Shown here: one piece after another, positions 47,260-56,677 of the stretch
Position numbering within the stretch: the stretch's first letter is position 1
How the letters are laid out: each line of letters begins with the position of its first letter
Source of the DNA: Clostridiales bacterium S5-A14a
GTDB taxonomy: Bacteria; Bacillota; Clostridia; Peptostreptococcales; Anaerovoracaceae
NCBI GenBank assembly: GCA_000758905.1
Contig: JRNA01000008.1
Coordinates: 62,001-126,000, forward strand
Direction: 5' to 3'
DNA length: 64,000 nt
Program-made: the position numbers and the translations under genes
The notes under the pieces: model-generated
The model's database searches: none
What the model saw: only the letters and a program-made list of their open reading frames with translations
What the model was told of the DNA's origin: nothing

Positions 47260-49296
47260 ATGAATACAAATCGTGAAAATGTCGCAGAATTGAACAAAAC
47301 AGCAAGAGAGTCAATGACAATCAAGCTTGATAATAAATTGCCTGATTATCCGACTTTCAAAGAAGGCATAAGGCGTGCGCCTGATAGAGGGTTCAGGCTC
47401 TCCACTGAACAGACAAAACTTGCACTCAGGAACGCTCTAAGGTATGTGCCTGAAGAGCTACACGAAAAGCTTGCACCTGAGTTTTTGGAAGAACTTAAGA
47501 CAAGAGGCAGAATCTATGCCTATAGATATAGACCCGAAGGTAGAATTTACGGAAGACCGATTGAGGAGTACGAAGGCAAGTGCCTAGCAGGCAAAGCATT
47601 TCAGCTTATGATGGATAATAACCTTGATTTTGAGGTTGCACTCTATCCCTATGAACTTGTTACCTATGGTGAAACAGGATCAGTTTGCCAAAACTGGCTC
47701 CAATACAGATTGATTCAAAAGTATTTGAGAGAACTCACCGAAGATCAGACACTCGTTATAGAATCAGGACATCCGGTTGGGCTATTCCCTTCAAAACCAG
47801 ATGCACCTAGGGTAATAATAACAAACGCCTTAATGATAGGTGAATATGACAATATTAAGGACTGGGAAATTGCAGAAGAAATGGGTGTTGCAAACTATGG
47901 ACAGATGACAGCAGGCGGCTGGATGTACATAGGACCTCAGGGTATCGTCCACGGTACTTTCAATACAATTTTAAATGCAGGACGAAAATATCTTGGCGTT
48001 CCTGACGATGGCGATCTGACTGGAATTACGTTTGTATCATCAGGTCTTGGTGGAATGAGCGGCGCACAGCCTAAAGCTGCCAATATCGCTCGCGCTGTCG
48101 GAATTTTCGCAGAAGTTGATAAATCAAGGATTGATACAAGGCATGACCAAGGCTGGGTGGATGTCGTAATGGATGATCTTGATGAAGTCTTCAAGCTTGC
48201 ATCAGAGAAAGTAGCAAAGAAAGAATCGATTTCAATCGCATACCACGGCAACATTGTTGATCTACTTGAAGCGGCATACGAAAAGAACTTCAAAATTGAT
48301 CTTTTGTCAGACCAAACTTCATGCCACAACGTATATGACGGCGGATATTGCCCAGTTGGTATGACATTTGAAGAGAGAACAAGGCTGCTCGCAAACGACA
48401 GAGAGCAGTTTGTAAAAAGAATAGACGAAACCTTGAAACGCCACTATTTTGTTATCAAGAAATTGACAGAGAGGGGAACATACTTCTTCGACTACGGTAA
48501 CTCGTTCATGAAGGCGATGTTCGACTCCGGAATTAATGAAATTTCAAAGAATGGCGTTGACGATAAGGACGGTTTTATATGGCCATCATACGTTGAAGAC
48601 ATTATGGGACCGATTTTGTTCGACTATGGATATGGCCCATTTAGGTGGGTTTGCTTGTCAGGCAAGCCTGAAGACCTTGATATGACCGACAAAACAGCGA
48701 TGGACTGCATTGACCCGCAAAGACGTGCACAGGACCGCGATAACTGGGTTTGGATTCGAGACGCGAAGGTCAACAAAATGGTTGTCGGAACACAGGCCAG
48801 AATTCTATATCAAGATGCTGAGGGCAGAAGGGACATTGCACTTGCGTTCAACAAGCTCGTTAGGGATGGTAAAACTGGCCCGATCATGCTTGGAAGAGAC
48901 CACCACGATGTTTCTGGAACGGATTCGCCTTTCAGAGAGACGTCGAATATCAAAGATGGCTCAAATGTAATGGCCGACATGGCAGTACAGTGTTTTGCAG
49001 GAAATGCAGCTAGGGGAATGAGCCTTTGTGCACTTCATAACGGTGGAGGTGTAGGAATCGGTAAGGCAATTAATGGTGGATTTGGACTTCTTCTTGACGG
49101 CTCGGAGAAAACAGACAATATAATAAAATCTGCGATGATGTGGGATGTTATGGGCGGCGTTGCTCGTAGAAGTTGGGCTAGAAACGAACATGCTATGAGT
49201 ACTGCAACAGCATATAACAAGCGATATGAAGGAGATGGACATATCACTATTCCGTATCTTGTTGATGATGAGCTGGTTAACAAACTCGTAGACTAG
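47260..49296 (+). CDS. hutU: urocanate hydratase
   Basis: NAD-dependent conversion of urocanate to imidazolone propionate. Visible family segments are GMSGAQPKAANIARAVGIFAEVD (NAD-binding) and the active-site QTSCHNVYDGGYCPVGMTFEE. At 678 residues it belongs to the longer class of the family (classical enzymes are about 550). The gap before it (97 bases) contains a copy of the dispersed word at 47220-47229. AGGAGG precedes the ATG. Confidence 0.95.
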   Translation: MNTNRENVAELNKTARESMTIKLDNKLPDYPTFKEGIRRAPDRGFRLSTEQTKLALRNALRYVPEELHEKLAPEFLEELKTRGRIYAYRYRPEGRIYGRPIEEYEGKCLAGKAFQLMMDNNLDFEVALYPYELVTYGETGSVCQNWLQYRLIQKYLRELTEDQTLVIESGHPVGLFPSKPDAPRVIITNALMIGEYDNIKDWEIAEEMGVANYGQMTAGGWMYIGPQGIVHGTFNTILNAGRKYLGVPDDGDLTGITFVSSGLGGMSGAQPKAANIARAVGIFAEVDKSRIDTRHDQGWVDVVMDDLDEVFKLASEKVAKKESISIAYHGNIVDLLEAAYEKNFKIDLLSDQTSCHNVYDGGYCPVGMTFEERTRLLANDREQFVKRIDETLKRHYFVIKKLTERGTYFFDYGNSFMKAMFDSGINEISKNGVDDKDGFIWPSYVEDIMGPILFDYGYGPFRWVCLSGKPEDLDMTDKTAMDCIDPQRRAQDRDNWVWIRDAKVNKMVVGTQARILYQDAEGRRDIALAFNKLVRDGKTGPIMLGRDHHDVSGTDSPFRETSNIKDGSNVMADMAVQCFAGNAARGMSLCALHNGGGVGIGKAINGGFGLLLDGSEKTDNIIKSAMMWDVMGGVARRSWARNEHAMSTATAYNKRYEGDGHITIPYLVDDELVNKLVD

Positions 49297-49353
49297 AGGA
49301 ATGGAGTTTCGATTGTAGTTAGTAAGATATAAGTGATAAGAGAAAAAAGAGAT

Positions 49354-50631
49354 ATGAGTAAGGTTTTAGTAAAAAATATAGGCAGATTACAAACTCCTGT
49401 TGGAAGTTATGCACATAAGGGCAGTGAACAGGCTGAGAATCTTGTACTTGAAAATGCAAATATTATCATAGATAACGGTATGATTTCTGAGATTATCTCA
49501 GGACGAGGTGAGCATAGCAAGGCACAAGTTATTGAGGCCGAAAAAGAGGCGGACAATGTGATTGACGCTTGCGGCCACTTAGTTACACCTGGCTTAATAG
49601 ATAGCCATACGCACATGATATTTGGCGGATATAGACAGCACGAGATTCCTAAGAAATTAAGAGGAGCGACTTATCTTGATATTTTGAGGGAAGGCGGTGG
49701 AATAAATGACACCGTGAGAGCCACAAGAGAAGCTGATGAAAAGTCTCTTTACGACAAAACATCTGCCTTCCTTGATGAGACGGCTTCGTTTGGGGTTACG
49801 ACTTGCGAAATTAAAAGTGGTTATGGCCTTGATTTTGATACAGAGATAAAATGCCTCGAAGTATTGAAAGAACTCAATGAGAAACATCCTGTTGATGTGG
49901 TGCCAACCTTTATGGGAGCTCATGCATTGCCACCGGAATATGCGGAAAGTAAAAATGGCGGCAAAGAGGGCTTTATGGATTTAATGATTCAAAAATTATT
50001 GCCATATATCGCAGAACACGATCTTGCAGACTTTGTGGATATCTTTGTAGAAGATGAAGTATTTAGCCCAGAAGAAGGCAGGCCATACCTTGAGAAGGCG
50101 AAGGAGCTAGGGTTTGATATCAAAGTCCACGCCGACGAGATAAAGGCAATTGGCGGGACAGAACTTGCAGGAGAACTTGGTGCTAAGAGTGCAGAACACC
50201 TCATTGTGACTGATGCTGAAGGAATCGAAGCGCTTGCAAAAGGAGGCACGATAGCAGTATGCCTTCCTGGAACGTCTTTTTACCTTGGATCAAAATTTGC
50301 TCCAGCAAGAGAAATGATTGAAAAGGGTGTACCTGTTACAATTGCTACAGATTTCAACCCTGGATCATGTCCGAACTTGAATTTGCAACTTATGATAAAT
50401 GTCGCCATACTTAAATATAAGATGCTGCCCGAGGAAATTTTGACAGCCATTACAATCAACGCAGCGGCAGCTCTTAACAGAGAATATCTTGTAGGCACGA
50501 TAGAAATTGGAAAGCAAGCGGATTTGTTGATATGGAATGTAGATGATTTTGACATGGCTTGCTATAGATATGGGTCAAATCTTGTAGACAAAACAATCAA
50601 GAAAGGTGAAGTTATTTATGAACAGAGATAG
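49354..50631 (+). CDS. hutI: imidazolonepropionase
   Basis: Amidohydrolase that opens the imidazolone ring to formiminoglutamate. D83-S-H85-T-H87 is the metal motif; KIHADE-type KVHADEIKAIGG and ATDFNPGSCPNL carry the other ligands. The ATG at 49354 (MSKVLVKNIG) fits the family's first strand; a GTG 21 bases earlier is possible but has no better ribosome-binding site. 425 residues. The end overlaps the cyclodeaminase start by 14 bases. Confidence 0.94.
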   Translation: MSKVLVKNIGRLQTPVGSYAHKGSEQAENLVLENANIIIDNGMISEIISGRGEHSKAQVIEAEKEADNVIDACGHLVTPGLIDSHTHMIFGGYRQHEIPKKLRGATYLDILREGGGINDTVRATREADEKSLYDKTSAFLDETASFGVTTCEIKSGYGLDFDTEIKCLEVLKELNEKHPVDVVPTFMGAHALPPEYAESKNGGKEGFMDLMIQKLLPYIAEHDLADFVDIFVEDEVFSPEEGRPYLEKAKELGFDIKVHADEIKAIGGTELAGELGAKSAEHLIVTDAEGIEALAKGGTIAVCLPGTSFYLGSKFAPAREMIEKGVPVTIATDFNPGSCPNLNLQLMINVAILKYKMLPEEILTAITINAAAALNREYLVGTIEIGKQADLLIWNVDDFDMACYRYGSNLVDKTIKKGEVIYEQR

Positions 50632-51253
50632 ACTTATCGATTTAGATATTAAAAAATACATGGAGAATCTTGCTTCGAATCTTCCTGCCCCCGGCGGTGG
50701 TTCTGCAAGTGCACTTGCAGGCGCGCAAGGTATATCGCTTGTAATGATGGTGGCTGAGCTAACCGTGGGCAAGGAAAAATACAAAGAATGGGAGCCGTAT
50801 TGTCAAAAAGCGATAAGCGATGGAGCAGTAATTCAAGCGGATTTCCTGAATGCTATAGATGATGACACCGATGCATACAACAAGGTTGGAGCTGCATTTA
50901 AGCTTCCAAAAAATACGGACGAAGAAAAAGCAGCTCGAAGTCGTGCAATACAGGAGGCAACTGTTTTGGCGACAAGCGTTCCTCTCAGGACAATGGAAAT
51001 ATCACTTGATGCACTAAAAGTTGCCGAAAGTCTAATTGGGAAATCAAATCCGAACTGCTCTAGCGATATAGGCGTAGGGGCGCTGAATTTAAAGTCTGCT
51101 CTAATGGGAGCGTGGCTTAATGTTAAGATAAATTTGCCTGGAATCAAAGACGAGAATTTGAAAAATGATCTTTTCGAAAAGGGTAAGACATTACTTGAAA
51201 AAGGCAACAAAATAGCTGACAAGTGCTACAAAATTGTTGAGGAAGAGTTGTAA
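50618..51253 (+). CDS. fchA: formiminotetrahydrofolate cyclodeaminase
   Basis: A 211-residue helical protein of the FTCD_C/FchA family. LPAPGGGSASALAGAQGISLVMMVAEL is the folate-site signature; SSDIGVGALNLKSALMGAWLNVKINL is the second conserved segment. It converts formimino-THF to methenyl-THF and ammonia, finishing histidine breakdown; members also act as methenyl-THF cyclohydrolases. The ATG at 50618 follows GAAAGG at a distance of 11; an in-frame GTG at 50606 is less likely. Encoded separately from the formiminotransferase, unlike the fused animal enzyme. Confidence 0.9.
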   Translation: MNRDRLIDLDIKKYMENLASNLPAPGGGSASALAGAQGISLVMMVAELTVGKEKYKEWEPYCQKAISDGAVIQADFLNAIDDDTDAYNKVGAAFKLPKNTDEEKAARSRAIQEATVLATSVPLRTMEISLDALKVAESLIGKSNPNCSSDIGVGALNLKSALMGAWLNVKINLPGIKDENLKNDLFEKGKTLLEKGNKIADKCYKIVEEEL

Positions 51254-51330
51254 AATATTATATAGAAATATAAAAAGTTATTGAGAATAGGGTACAGAGG
51301 ATAAGAGGTTCTGTTTTTAAGGAGGAGAAG

Positions 51331-52239
51331 ATGGCACAGATTATTGAGAGCATTCCCAATATTAGTGAAGGCAGGAGAATGGACGTTATAGAGGCTTGCG
51401 TTGCAGAGATAAGAAATACACCAGGATGCACGCTCCTTAGTTTTGTCCCTGATGAAAGTCATAATAGAACGGTAATTACGTACATAGGCGATGATAAGGG
51501 CGTTGAAGAAGCTAGCGTTAAGCTTGTTAAGAAGGCTGCGGAACTGATTGACCTTACTAAGCATGTAGGTGAACATCCTAGAATGGGTGCTGTCGACGTA
51601 ATGCCATTTCTTCCAATAAAGGAAGCGACAACGGAGGATTGTATCAAACTTTCAGAAGTTGTAGGAGCTAGGATAGCTGAAGAAGCAGGAGTTCCGGTAT
51701 TTTTGTATGAGCAGTCTGCGAGAACGCCCGACAGGCAGAATCTTGTTAAGATTAGAAAGGGTCAGTTTGAAGGCATGGCCGAAAAGGTTCAGGAGCCAGA
51801 GTGGGAGCCTGATTTTGGTGGCAGAAAAATTCACCCAACAGCTGGAGTAATGGCAGTAGGGGCAAGACCACCGCTAATTGCGTATAACTTAAACCTAGAC
51901 ACAGACGATGTAAATATTGCAAAGAGAATCGCAGAAAGCATCAGGGAAAGAAATGGTGGACTTGATTGTGTTAAGGCTATGGGCTTCATGATTGATGATG
52001 ACAAAGCTGGAAAGCATTATGCGCAGGTTTCAATCAATATGACAAATTATGAGGTAACACCGCTTTATCGAGTTACGGAGCTTGTAAAGGCTGAGGCTAG
52101 AAGATGGGGTGTTAGGGTTGTGCAGACTGAAGTTATCGGACTTTGTCCTATGAAGGCTCTCATTGACAGTGCAGAATACTATCTTCAGATCAAAGATTTT
52201 GACTATCACACTCAGGTACTTGAGAATCATATTTTGTAG
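51331..52239 (+). CDS. ftcD: glutamate formiminotransferase
   Basis: Transfers the formimino group of formiminoglutamate to tetrahydrofolate, releasing glutamate. IESIPNISEGRRMDVIEA at the N-terminus, HNRTVITYIGD, the catalytic HPRMGAVDVMPFLP and RKIHPTAGVMAVGARPPLIAYNLNL are all family features. 302 residues, transferase domains only. AAGGAGGAG before the ATG. It ends the enzymatic part of the hut operon. Confidence 0.95.
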   Translation: MAQIIESIPNISEGRRMDVIEACVAEIRNTPGCTLLSFVPDESHNRTVITYIGDDKGVEEASVKLVKKAAELIDLTKHVGEHPRMGAVDVMPFLPIKEATTEDCIKLSEVVGARIAEEAGVPVFLYEQSARTPDRQNLVKIRKGQFEGMAEKVQEPEWEPDFGGRKIHPTAGVMAVGARPPLIAYNLNLDTDDVNIAKRIAESIRERNGGLDCVKAMGFMIDDDKAGKHYAQVSINMTNYEVTPLYRVTELVKAEARRWGVRVVQTEVIGLCPMKALIDSAEYYLQIKDFDYHTQVLENHIL

Positions 52240-52298
52240 AAGATGGTTGCTAGAGTTTTAGGGTTAATGTTCGGTTATATTAGGAGTTGTAAGAAGTA

Positions 52299-52868
52299 AT
52301 GCGAATTGAAGAATATAAGGCACGTATTCCGGTAGTTGAATATATCGAAAACTTCGTAGACGTTGATAAATTTGAGGATTATTGCCGCGAGTGCAAGAAT
52401 TGGGAAAGAGTATGGTCATGTCCGCCTTTCAAATTTGATCCGATTGATTATTGGGCACAGTATGATAGGTTTTTTGTGCTAGGCTACAAGATCTTCCTCG
52501 AGACGGAGGAGGAGAAGTCAAACTGGGAGAAATCTCTTGCAGACGCCAAGAAAAAAATGATGGATTATCTCTTTGAAATGGAACTTATGTATATTGGTGG
52601 GGTTTCGCTCGCGCCTGGAAATTGCAAGATTTGTGCGGAGAAAGAGGCTATTATTATAGATGATAATAGTTACTGCACAAGGGCTAACGAGGAGCCTTGC
52701 AAACATCCCGAAAAGATGAGATATTCGATTGAGGCACTTGGTGGAGATGTTAGCAAGACGGCAGCGGATTTGCTGGATCTCGAACTCAAATGGGGGAAAA
52801 ACGGTGAGCTGCCGGAATATTTTGTACTGGTAGGTGGCTTGATATACAGCGATAAAGCTTTTATGTAG
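52299..52868 (+). CDS. DUF2284 metal-binding protein
   Basis: A 189-residue cysteine-rich protein of the DUF2284 family. Cysteines occur in YCRECKNWERVWSCPPF, in LAPGNCKICAEKE, and in SYCTRANEEPCKHPEKMRYS, a set suited to binding an iron-sulfur cluster or zinc. The function of the family is unknown; corrinoid- and methyl-transfer contexts are common in anaerobes. It lies 59 bases after ftcD on the same strand, so it may be co-expressed with the folate steps. Confidence 0.8.
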   Translation: MRIEEYKARIPVVEYIENFVDVDKFEDYCRECKNWERVWSCPPFKFDPIDYWAQYDRFFVLGYKIFLETEEEKSNWEKSLADAKKKMMDYLFEMELMYIGGVSLAPGNCKICAEKEAIIIDDNSYCTRANEEPCKHPEKMRYSIEALGGDVSKTAADLLDLELKWGKNGELPEYFVLVGGLIYSDKAFM

Positions 52869-52937
52869 ATTTTATAGAGAAATCTGCAATGTTATTTGGG
52901 AATCAATAGGCAGAATTAAAGAGTTTAGAAGGTATAG

Positions 52938-53756
52938 ATGGGATTAAAGTTTTGTTCCTTTGCAAGTGGAAGCACTGGGAATTGTTATTTACTTAAAACG
53001 GAGAACACAAACCTCCTCGTTGATGTGGGCATAGCAGGGAAGCGCATCATAGAGGGGCTTGATTCTTGTGCCCTAAAACCTGAGCAAATTGACGGAATTC
53101 TAGTCACACATGAGCATACCGACCACATCAAAAGTCTAAGAATGATGGCGAAAAAGGCTCTTAATGGGAAGATTTACACTTCTGAGGGAACGGCGTACTC
53201 TGTTAATGAAAAACTGCCTATGCTCGCGGATAACATTCGTATAAAAGATTGTTCTTTTAAGGTTGGAGATATTGAAGTGGAGCCATTTTCTCTTTCGCAC
53301 GACGCCGAGGATCCTGTGGGGTTTAGCGTTCAATCGGGAGGCAAGAGAGTTACAATAATAACTGACACTGGAGTTGCAACAAAACAGATGCTCTCCATTG
53401 CTGCTAAATCAGATCTTCTTGTGCTGGAAGCAAATCACGAAGTCAATATTTTGCATTGCAGTTCTTATCCATATGAGCTAAAAAGGCGTATTTTGAGCGA
53501 TCACGGGCATTTGTCAAACGATGCGGCTGCTGAGTTTATATATGAGGTTGAGCAGTTGAGAACGAGCGGTGGCGAAGAGATGACATCTGGAAAACAGAAG
53601 ATTCTTCTTGCGCATCTTTCAAGGGAAAACAACTCACCTATGCAGGCAATGCTTACGATAAAAAACAGGCTTTTTGAGGAAGATATGATAGCAGGAGTAG
53701 ACTATCTTATGAATGCTTTGTCTGCGGATGTTGCAACTAGGCTATTAGAAATTTAG
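52938..53756 (+). CDS. walJ: WalJ/YycJ-type metallo-beta-lactamase-fold hydrolase
   Basis: A 272-residue MBL-fold protein; metal motif THEHTDH near residue 54, LSHDAEDPVGF, ITDTGVAT and LLAHLSRENNSP as later motifs. The family is tied to cell-wall/division coordination in the WalRK operon of other Firmicutes and may have exonuclease activity. Here no WalRK genes are adjacent; it is followed by rlmH, a pairing also known from that locus (yycJ ... rlmH). Confidence 0.87.
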   Translation: MGLKFCSFASGSTGNCYLLKTENTNLLVDVGIAGKRIIEGLDSCALKPEQIDGILVTHEHTDHIKSLRMMAKKALNGKIYTSEGTAYSVNEKLPMLADNIRIKDCSFKVGDIEVEPFSLSHDAEDPVGFSVQSGGKRVTIITDTGVATKQMLSIAAKSDLLVLEANHEVNILHCSSYPYELKRRILSDHGHLSNDAAAEFIYEVEQLRTSGGEEMTSGKQKILLAHLSRENNSPMQAMLTIKNRLFEEDMIAGVDYLMNALSADVATRLLEI

Positions 53757-53807
53757 ATTCTGCTTTTATCGCTTGAATATAAAAGTTTTAAATTAGGGAA
53801 GTGCCAG

Positions 53808-54287
53808 ATGGATATCAAAATATTAGCAGTTGGACGCTTAAAGGAAAAATTTTGGGTGGATGCATGCAATGAGTATTTAAAGAGACTCAAACCGTATGCA
53901 AATGTCAAGGTAATCGAAATAAAGGAAGGCTACACAGGAAACAATCCCAGTGCTGCCGAACTAGATTCTGCGAGGCTTGCGGAAGGGGAGAAGATTCTAA
54001 AACACATTGAGAAAACAGACTTCCTCATAACATTAGAAGTGGAAGGTAAGGGATTTTCGTCGGAGGCTTTTGCCGAGAAAATACAAGGTTTTTCAGATGA
54101 TGGGATAGGCTCGATTGCCTTTGTTATAGGAGGTTCAACCGGTTTAGCAGAAAATGTGACTGAAAAATCGAATTTGGCACTCAGTTTCTCTAAGATGACA
54201 TTTCCGCATCACATGATGAGAGTTTTTCTGCTGGAGCAGATTTACAGGGCTTTTAAGATCAATAGGGGAGAAACATATCATAAGTAG
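53808..54287 (+). CDS. rlmH: 23S rRNA (pseudouridine1915-N3) methyltransferase
   Basis: SPOUT-class methyltransferase; opening MDIKILAVGRLKEKFWVDACNEYLKRL, knot SAM loop FVIGGSTGLAENV, and C-terminal FPHHMMRVFLLEQIYRAFKINRGETYHK. 159 residues, the standard length and ending. Confidence 0.96.
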   Translation: MDIKILAVGRLKEKFWVDACNEYLKRLKPYANVKVIEIKEGYTGNNPSAAELDSARLAEGEKILKHIEKTDFLITLEVEGKGFSSEAFAEKIQGFSDDGIGSIAFVIGGSTGLAENVTEKSNLALSFSKMTFPHHMMRVFLLEQIYRAFKINRGETYHK

Positions 54288-54332
54288 ATAAGAGGGTTTC
54301 TTTTAAATGGTATATCCTCATATTCAATATTT

Positions 54333-54650
54333 TTATACCGAAAAACGTTTAGTGAGATTGAGATAGCGAGTTAAGACGCCAAGATTGGCGTAGTAATATG
54401 AGAAGCTATCTTTTTTCTTAACTTCAATAAGCCCAGATTTAGTTAGTCGCTTCATATGTTGTGATATGGTAGATTGTGAGTAATCGAAGCTGTCAACAAG
54501 GTCTTTGTTGCATATTGGCTGCATCGATCTGTTGCATTGCATTACAAAACGAAAAAGCTTCAACCTTACAGGGTGAGCCAGTGCATCTGAGATAAGCGCA
54601 ATTTCTTCAAGTTCCGGTTCATCAAATCCTAAATCTTTTCTAATCCTCAT
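54333..54650 (-). CDS. ArsR-family transcriptional regulator
   Basis: A 105-residue winged-helix repressor type protein: LISDALAHPVRLKLFRFV, CNKDLVDSFDYSQSTISQHMKRLTKSGLIEVKKKDSFSYYYA. No clear metal-binding cysteine motif (ELCVCDL) is present, so a different signal is likely. AAGGA supports the ATG at 54650. It is divergent from the ABC exporter genes and probably represses them, which is inference. Confidence 0.87.
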   Translation of the reverse strand: MRIRKDLGFDEPELEEIALISDALAHPVRLKLFRFVMQCNRSMQPICNKDLVDSFDYSQSTISQHMKRLTKSGLIEVKKKDSFSYYYANLGVLTRYLNLTKRFSV

Positions 54651-54693
54651 AAAAATCCTTCTGTCTATATATTGCGATGCCTTTTTAATATTT

Positions 54694-54702
54694 TGTGGAT
54701 AA
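54694..54702. promoter_or_regulatory. single perfect DnaA box
   Basis: TGTGGATAA within the leader of the ArsR-type gene. A lone box 22 kb from the origin. Confidence 0.35.
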
Positions 54703-54746
54703 CAAAACATGCAAATTTAGGCATTTCTTTAAACTCAACAAAGAAT

Positions 54747-54775
54747 AGTATACTTATCTTGAATTAAAAAGTCAA
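54747..54775 (-). promoter_or_regulatory. promoter of the ArsR-type gene
   Basis: On the minus strand TTGACT (54775-54770), 17 bases, TATACT (54752-54747). It sits in the divergent gap, so repressor bound here could also affect the exporter promoter. Confidence 0.75.
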
Positions 54776-54829
54776 TGTGGGTATATAAATATGGAAGCCG
54801 AAATAAAAAGGGAAAATGAATAGGTAAGT

Positions 54830-56677
54830 ATGAAACTATTTTTTAAAAATTTAAAACCGTTTAGGGCATTGATTGCACTGGCTATTCTAATGCTTTGCGT
54901 ACAGGCATTTTCAAACCTGAAGTTACCTGACCTAATGTCCGAAATGGTGAACGAGGCTATCAAGCTTGCAGGAAATAGTGATATCGCAACAGATACAACA
55001 AATGTAATAGATAGCGCCTCAAAAAAATCAATGGATGAAGGAACCAGTTTTATATGGCTCAAGGGCGGAGAAATGGTGATTGTTACTTTAGTAGGCGCAA
55101 TTGCTTCTATTATAGTGAGTCTGATAGCTTCCCATATAGGCACGGGCGTTGCGAGAAACCTCAGAAAAGAAGTTTATCAGAAGGTAATGAGCTTTTCACA
55201 GCGTGAATACAATGATTTCTCAACAGCATCCCTCATCACCAGAAACACAAATGACATAGCACAACTACAGAGAGCAACAATACTTGGCATCAAGATACTT
55301 TGTTTCTCGCCGATACTCGGTGTAGGCGGAATTATTATGGCTCTTAGGAAGTCAACTTCGCTCGGCTGGATTATAGTCGTATCTCTTCTAGTGATATTTA
55401 TGATAATAGGAATGGTTTTTGTGTTTATTACCCCGAAATTCAAGCGACTCCAGACTCTAACAGATAAGATAAATCTAATTGCTCGGGAGAATTTGACAGG
55501 ACTTATGATTATCAGAGCTTTTAACACAAAAGACCACGAAACTGAGCGCTTTGATGATGTTAATACAAGCTTAAAGAAGATATCAAGAATTATTATGGCG
55601 ACTATGGGAGGCCTTTTTCCAACGATGTTATTTGTTTTGAACATGACAGCTGTTGCTATTTTGTGGTATGGAGGGAAAGAGATTTCTATAGGCGGCATGC
55701 AGGTCGGAGATATGATGGCTTTCATACAGTATTCAATGCAGATTATCATGTCGTTTTTGATTATGACTGCGGTTTTTGTGATGATTCCAAGGGCAGCAGT
55801 TTCACTTGGGCGAATTGAGGAAGTTTTGAATACGCCGGTCCTTATTACAACAAAAGATGACGCTAAGGTGTCTGGGTATGACATTGAGTTTGAGGATGTC
55901 TGTTTTAAATATGGGGAAGCTGAAAACAATGTCCTTGACCATGTTTCTTTCACTGCAGAAGAGGGCAAAACAACGGCAATAATCGGATCAACAGGATCTG
56001 GTAAGTCAACTATTTTGCAGCTGATACCAAGGCTTTTCGACGTTACATCGGGAAGTGTACGAATTGGGCGTACAGATGTTAGGGATATGGATCTTGTAAA
56101 GCTGAGAAATATGGTCGGATATGTTCCGCAGAAAGGCGTGCTGTTCAAAGGTAGTTTTGCGTCAAATTTACGTTTTGGCGATGAGCATGGAACCGACGAA
56201 GAAATAGCAAAAGCACTCGAAATTGCACAGGCAAAAGAGTTTACCCTCGAAGCTGATGGAATTGAAGGCGAGGTGGCCCAGGGTGGATCGAATTTGTCTG
56301 GTGGTCAAAAACAAAGGGTTGCGATCGCACGAGCAATTATTAAAGAGGCTCCGATATATATTTTTGACGACACTTTCTCTGCTCTAGACTACAAAACAGA
56401 AAGGGCGCTGAGGATGGCACTTCAAAAGGAGATGTCAAAAGCGACTGTTATTATTGTTGCCCAAAGAGTCAGCACGATAAGGGATGCCGATAAAATCATT
56501 GTACTTGAAGATGGCAAGATCGTAGGCGTGGGAAAACACGAGGACTTGATGAGAGAATGCAGTGTTTATAGCGAAATTGCTCAGTCGCAGAGATTTTCTG
56601 AAGTGGATGGCGGAGATATGCCAGGAAATCAAGGTATAAAAGAGAATACTGACAAGGGAGGTGAGGTCTATGAGTAG
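54830..56677 (+). CDS. ABC exporter half-transporter, degenerate-site subunit
   Basis: A 615-residue fusion of a six-helix membrane domain (helices within about 15-310) and an ATPase. Walker A GSTGSGKST, canonical signature LSGGQKQR, but Walker B is YIFDDTFSALD with Asp in place of the catalytic Glu, and the H-loop histidine is replaced (AQRVST). This is the pattern of the catalytically weak half of heterodimeric multidrug exporters such as BmrC/LmrC. A large polar extracellular loop (about residues 45-85) is present. It overlaps the next gene by about 8 bases. Confidence 0.9.
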   Translation: MKLFFKNLKPFRALIALAILMLCVQAFSNLKLPDLMSEMVNEAIKLAGNSDIATDTTNVIDSASKKSMDEGTSFIWLKGGEMVIVTLVGAIASIIVSLIASHIGTGVARNLRKEVYQKVMSFSQREYNDFSTASLITRNTNDIAQLQRATILGIKILCFSPILGVGGIIMALRKSTSLGWIIVVSLLVIFMIIGMVFVFITPKFKRLQTLTDKINLIARENLTGLMIIRAFNTKDHETERFDDVNTSLKKISRIIMATMGGLFPTMLFVLNMTAVAILWYGGKEISIGGMQVGDMMAFIQYSMQIIMSFLIMTAVFVMIPRAAVSLGRIEEVLNTPVLITTKDDAKVSGYDIEFEDVCFKYGEAENNVLDHVSFTAEEGKTTAIIGSTGSGKSTILQLIPRLFDVTSGSVRIGRTDVRDMDLVKLRNMVGYVPQKGVLFKGSFASNLRFGDEHGTDEEIAKALEIAQAKEFTLEADGIEGEVAQGGSNLSGGQKQRVAIARAIIKEAPIYIFDDTFSALDYKTERALRMALQKEMSKATVIIVAQRVSTIRDADKIIVLEDGKIVGVGKHEDLMRECSVYSEIAQSQRFSEVDGGDMPGNQGIKENTDKGGEVYE

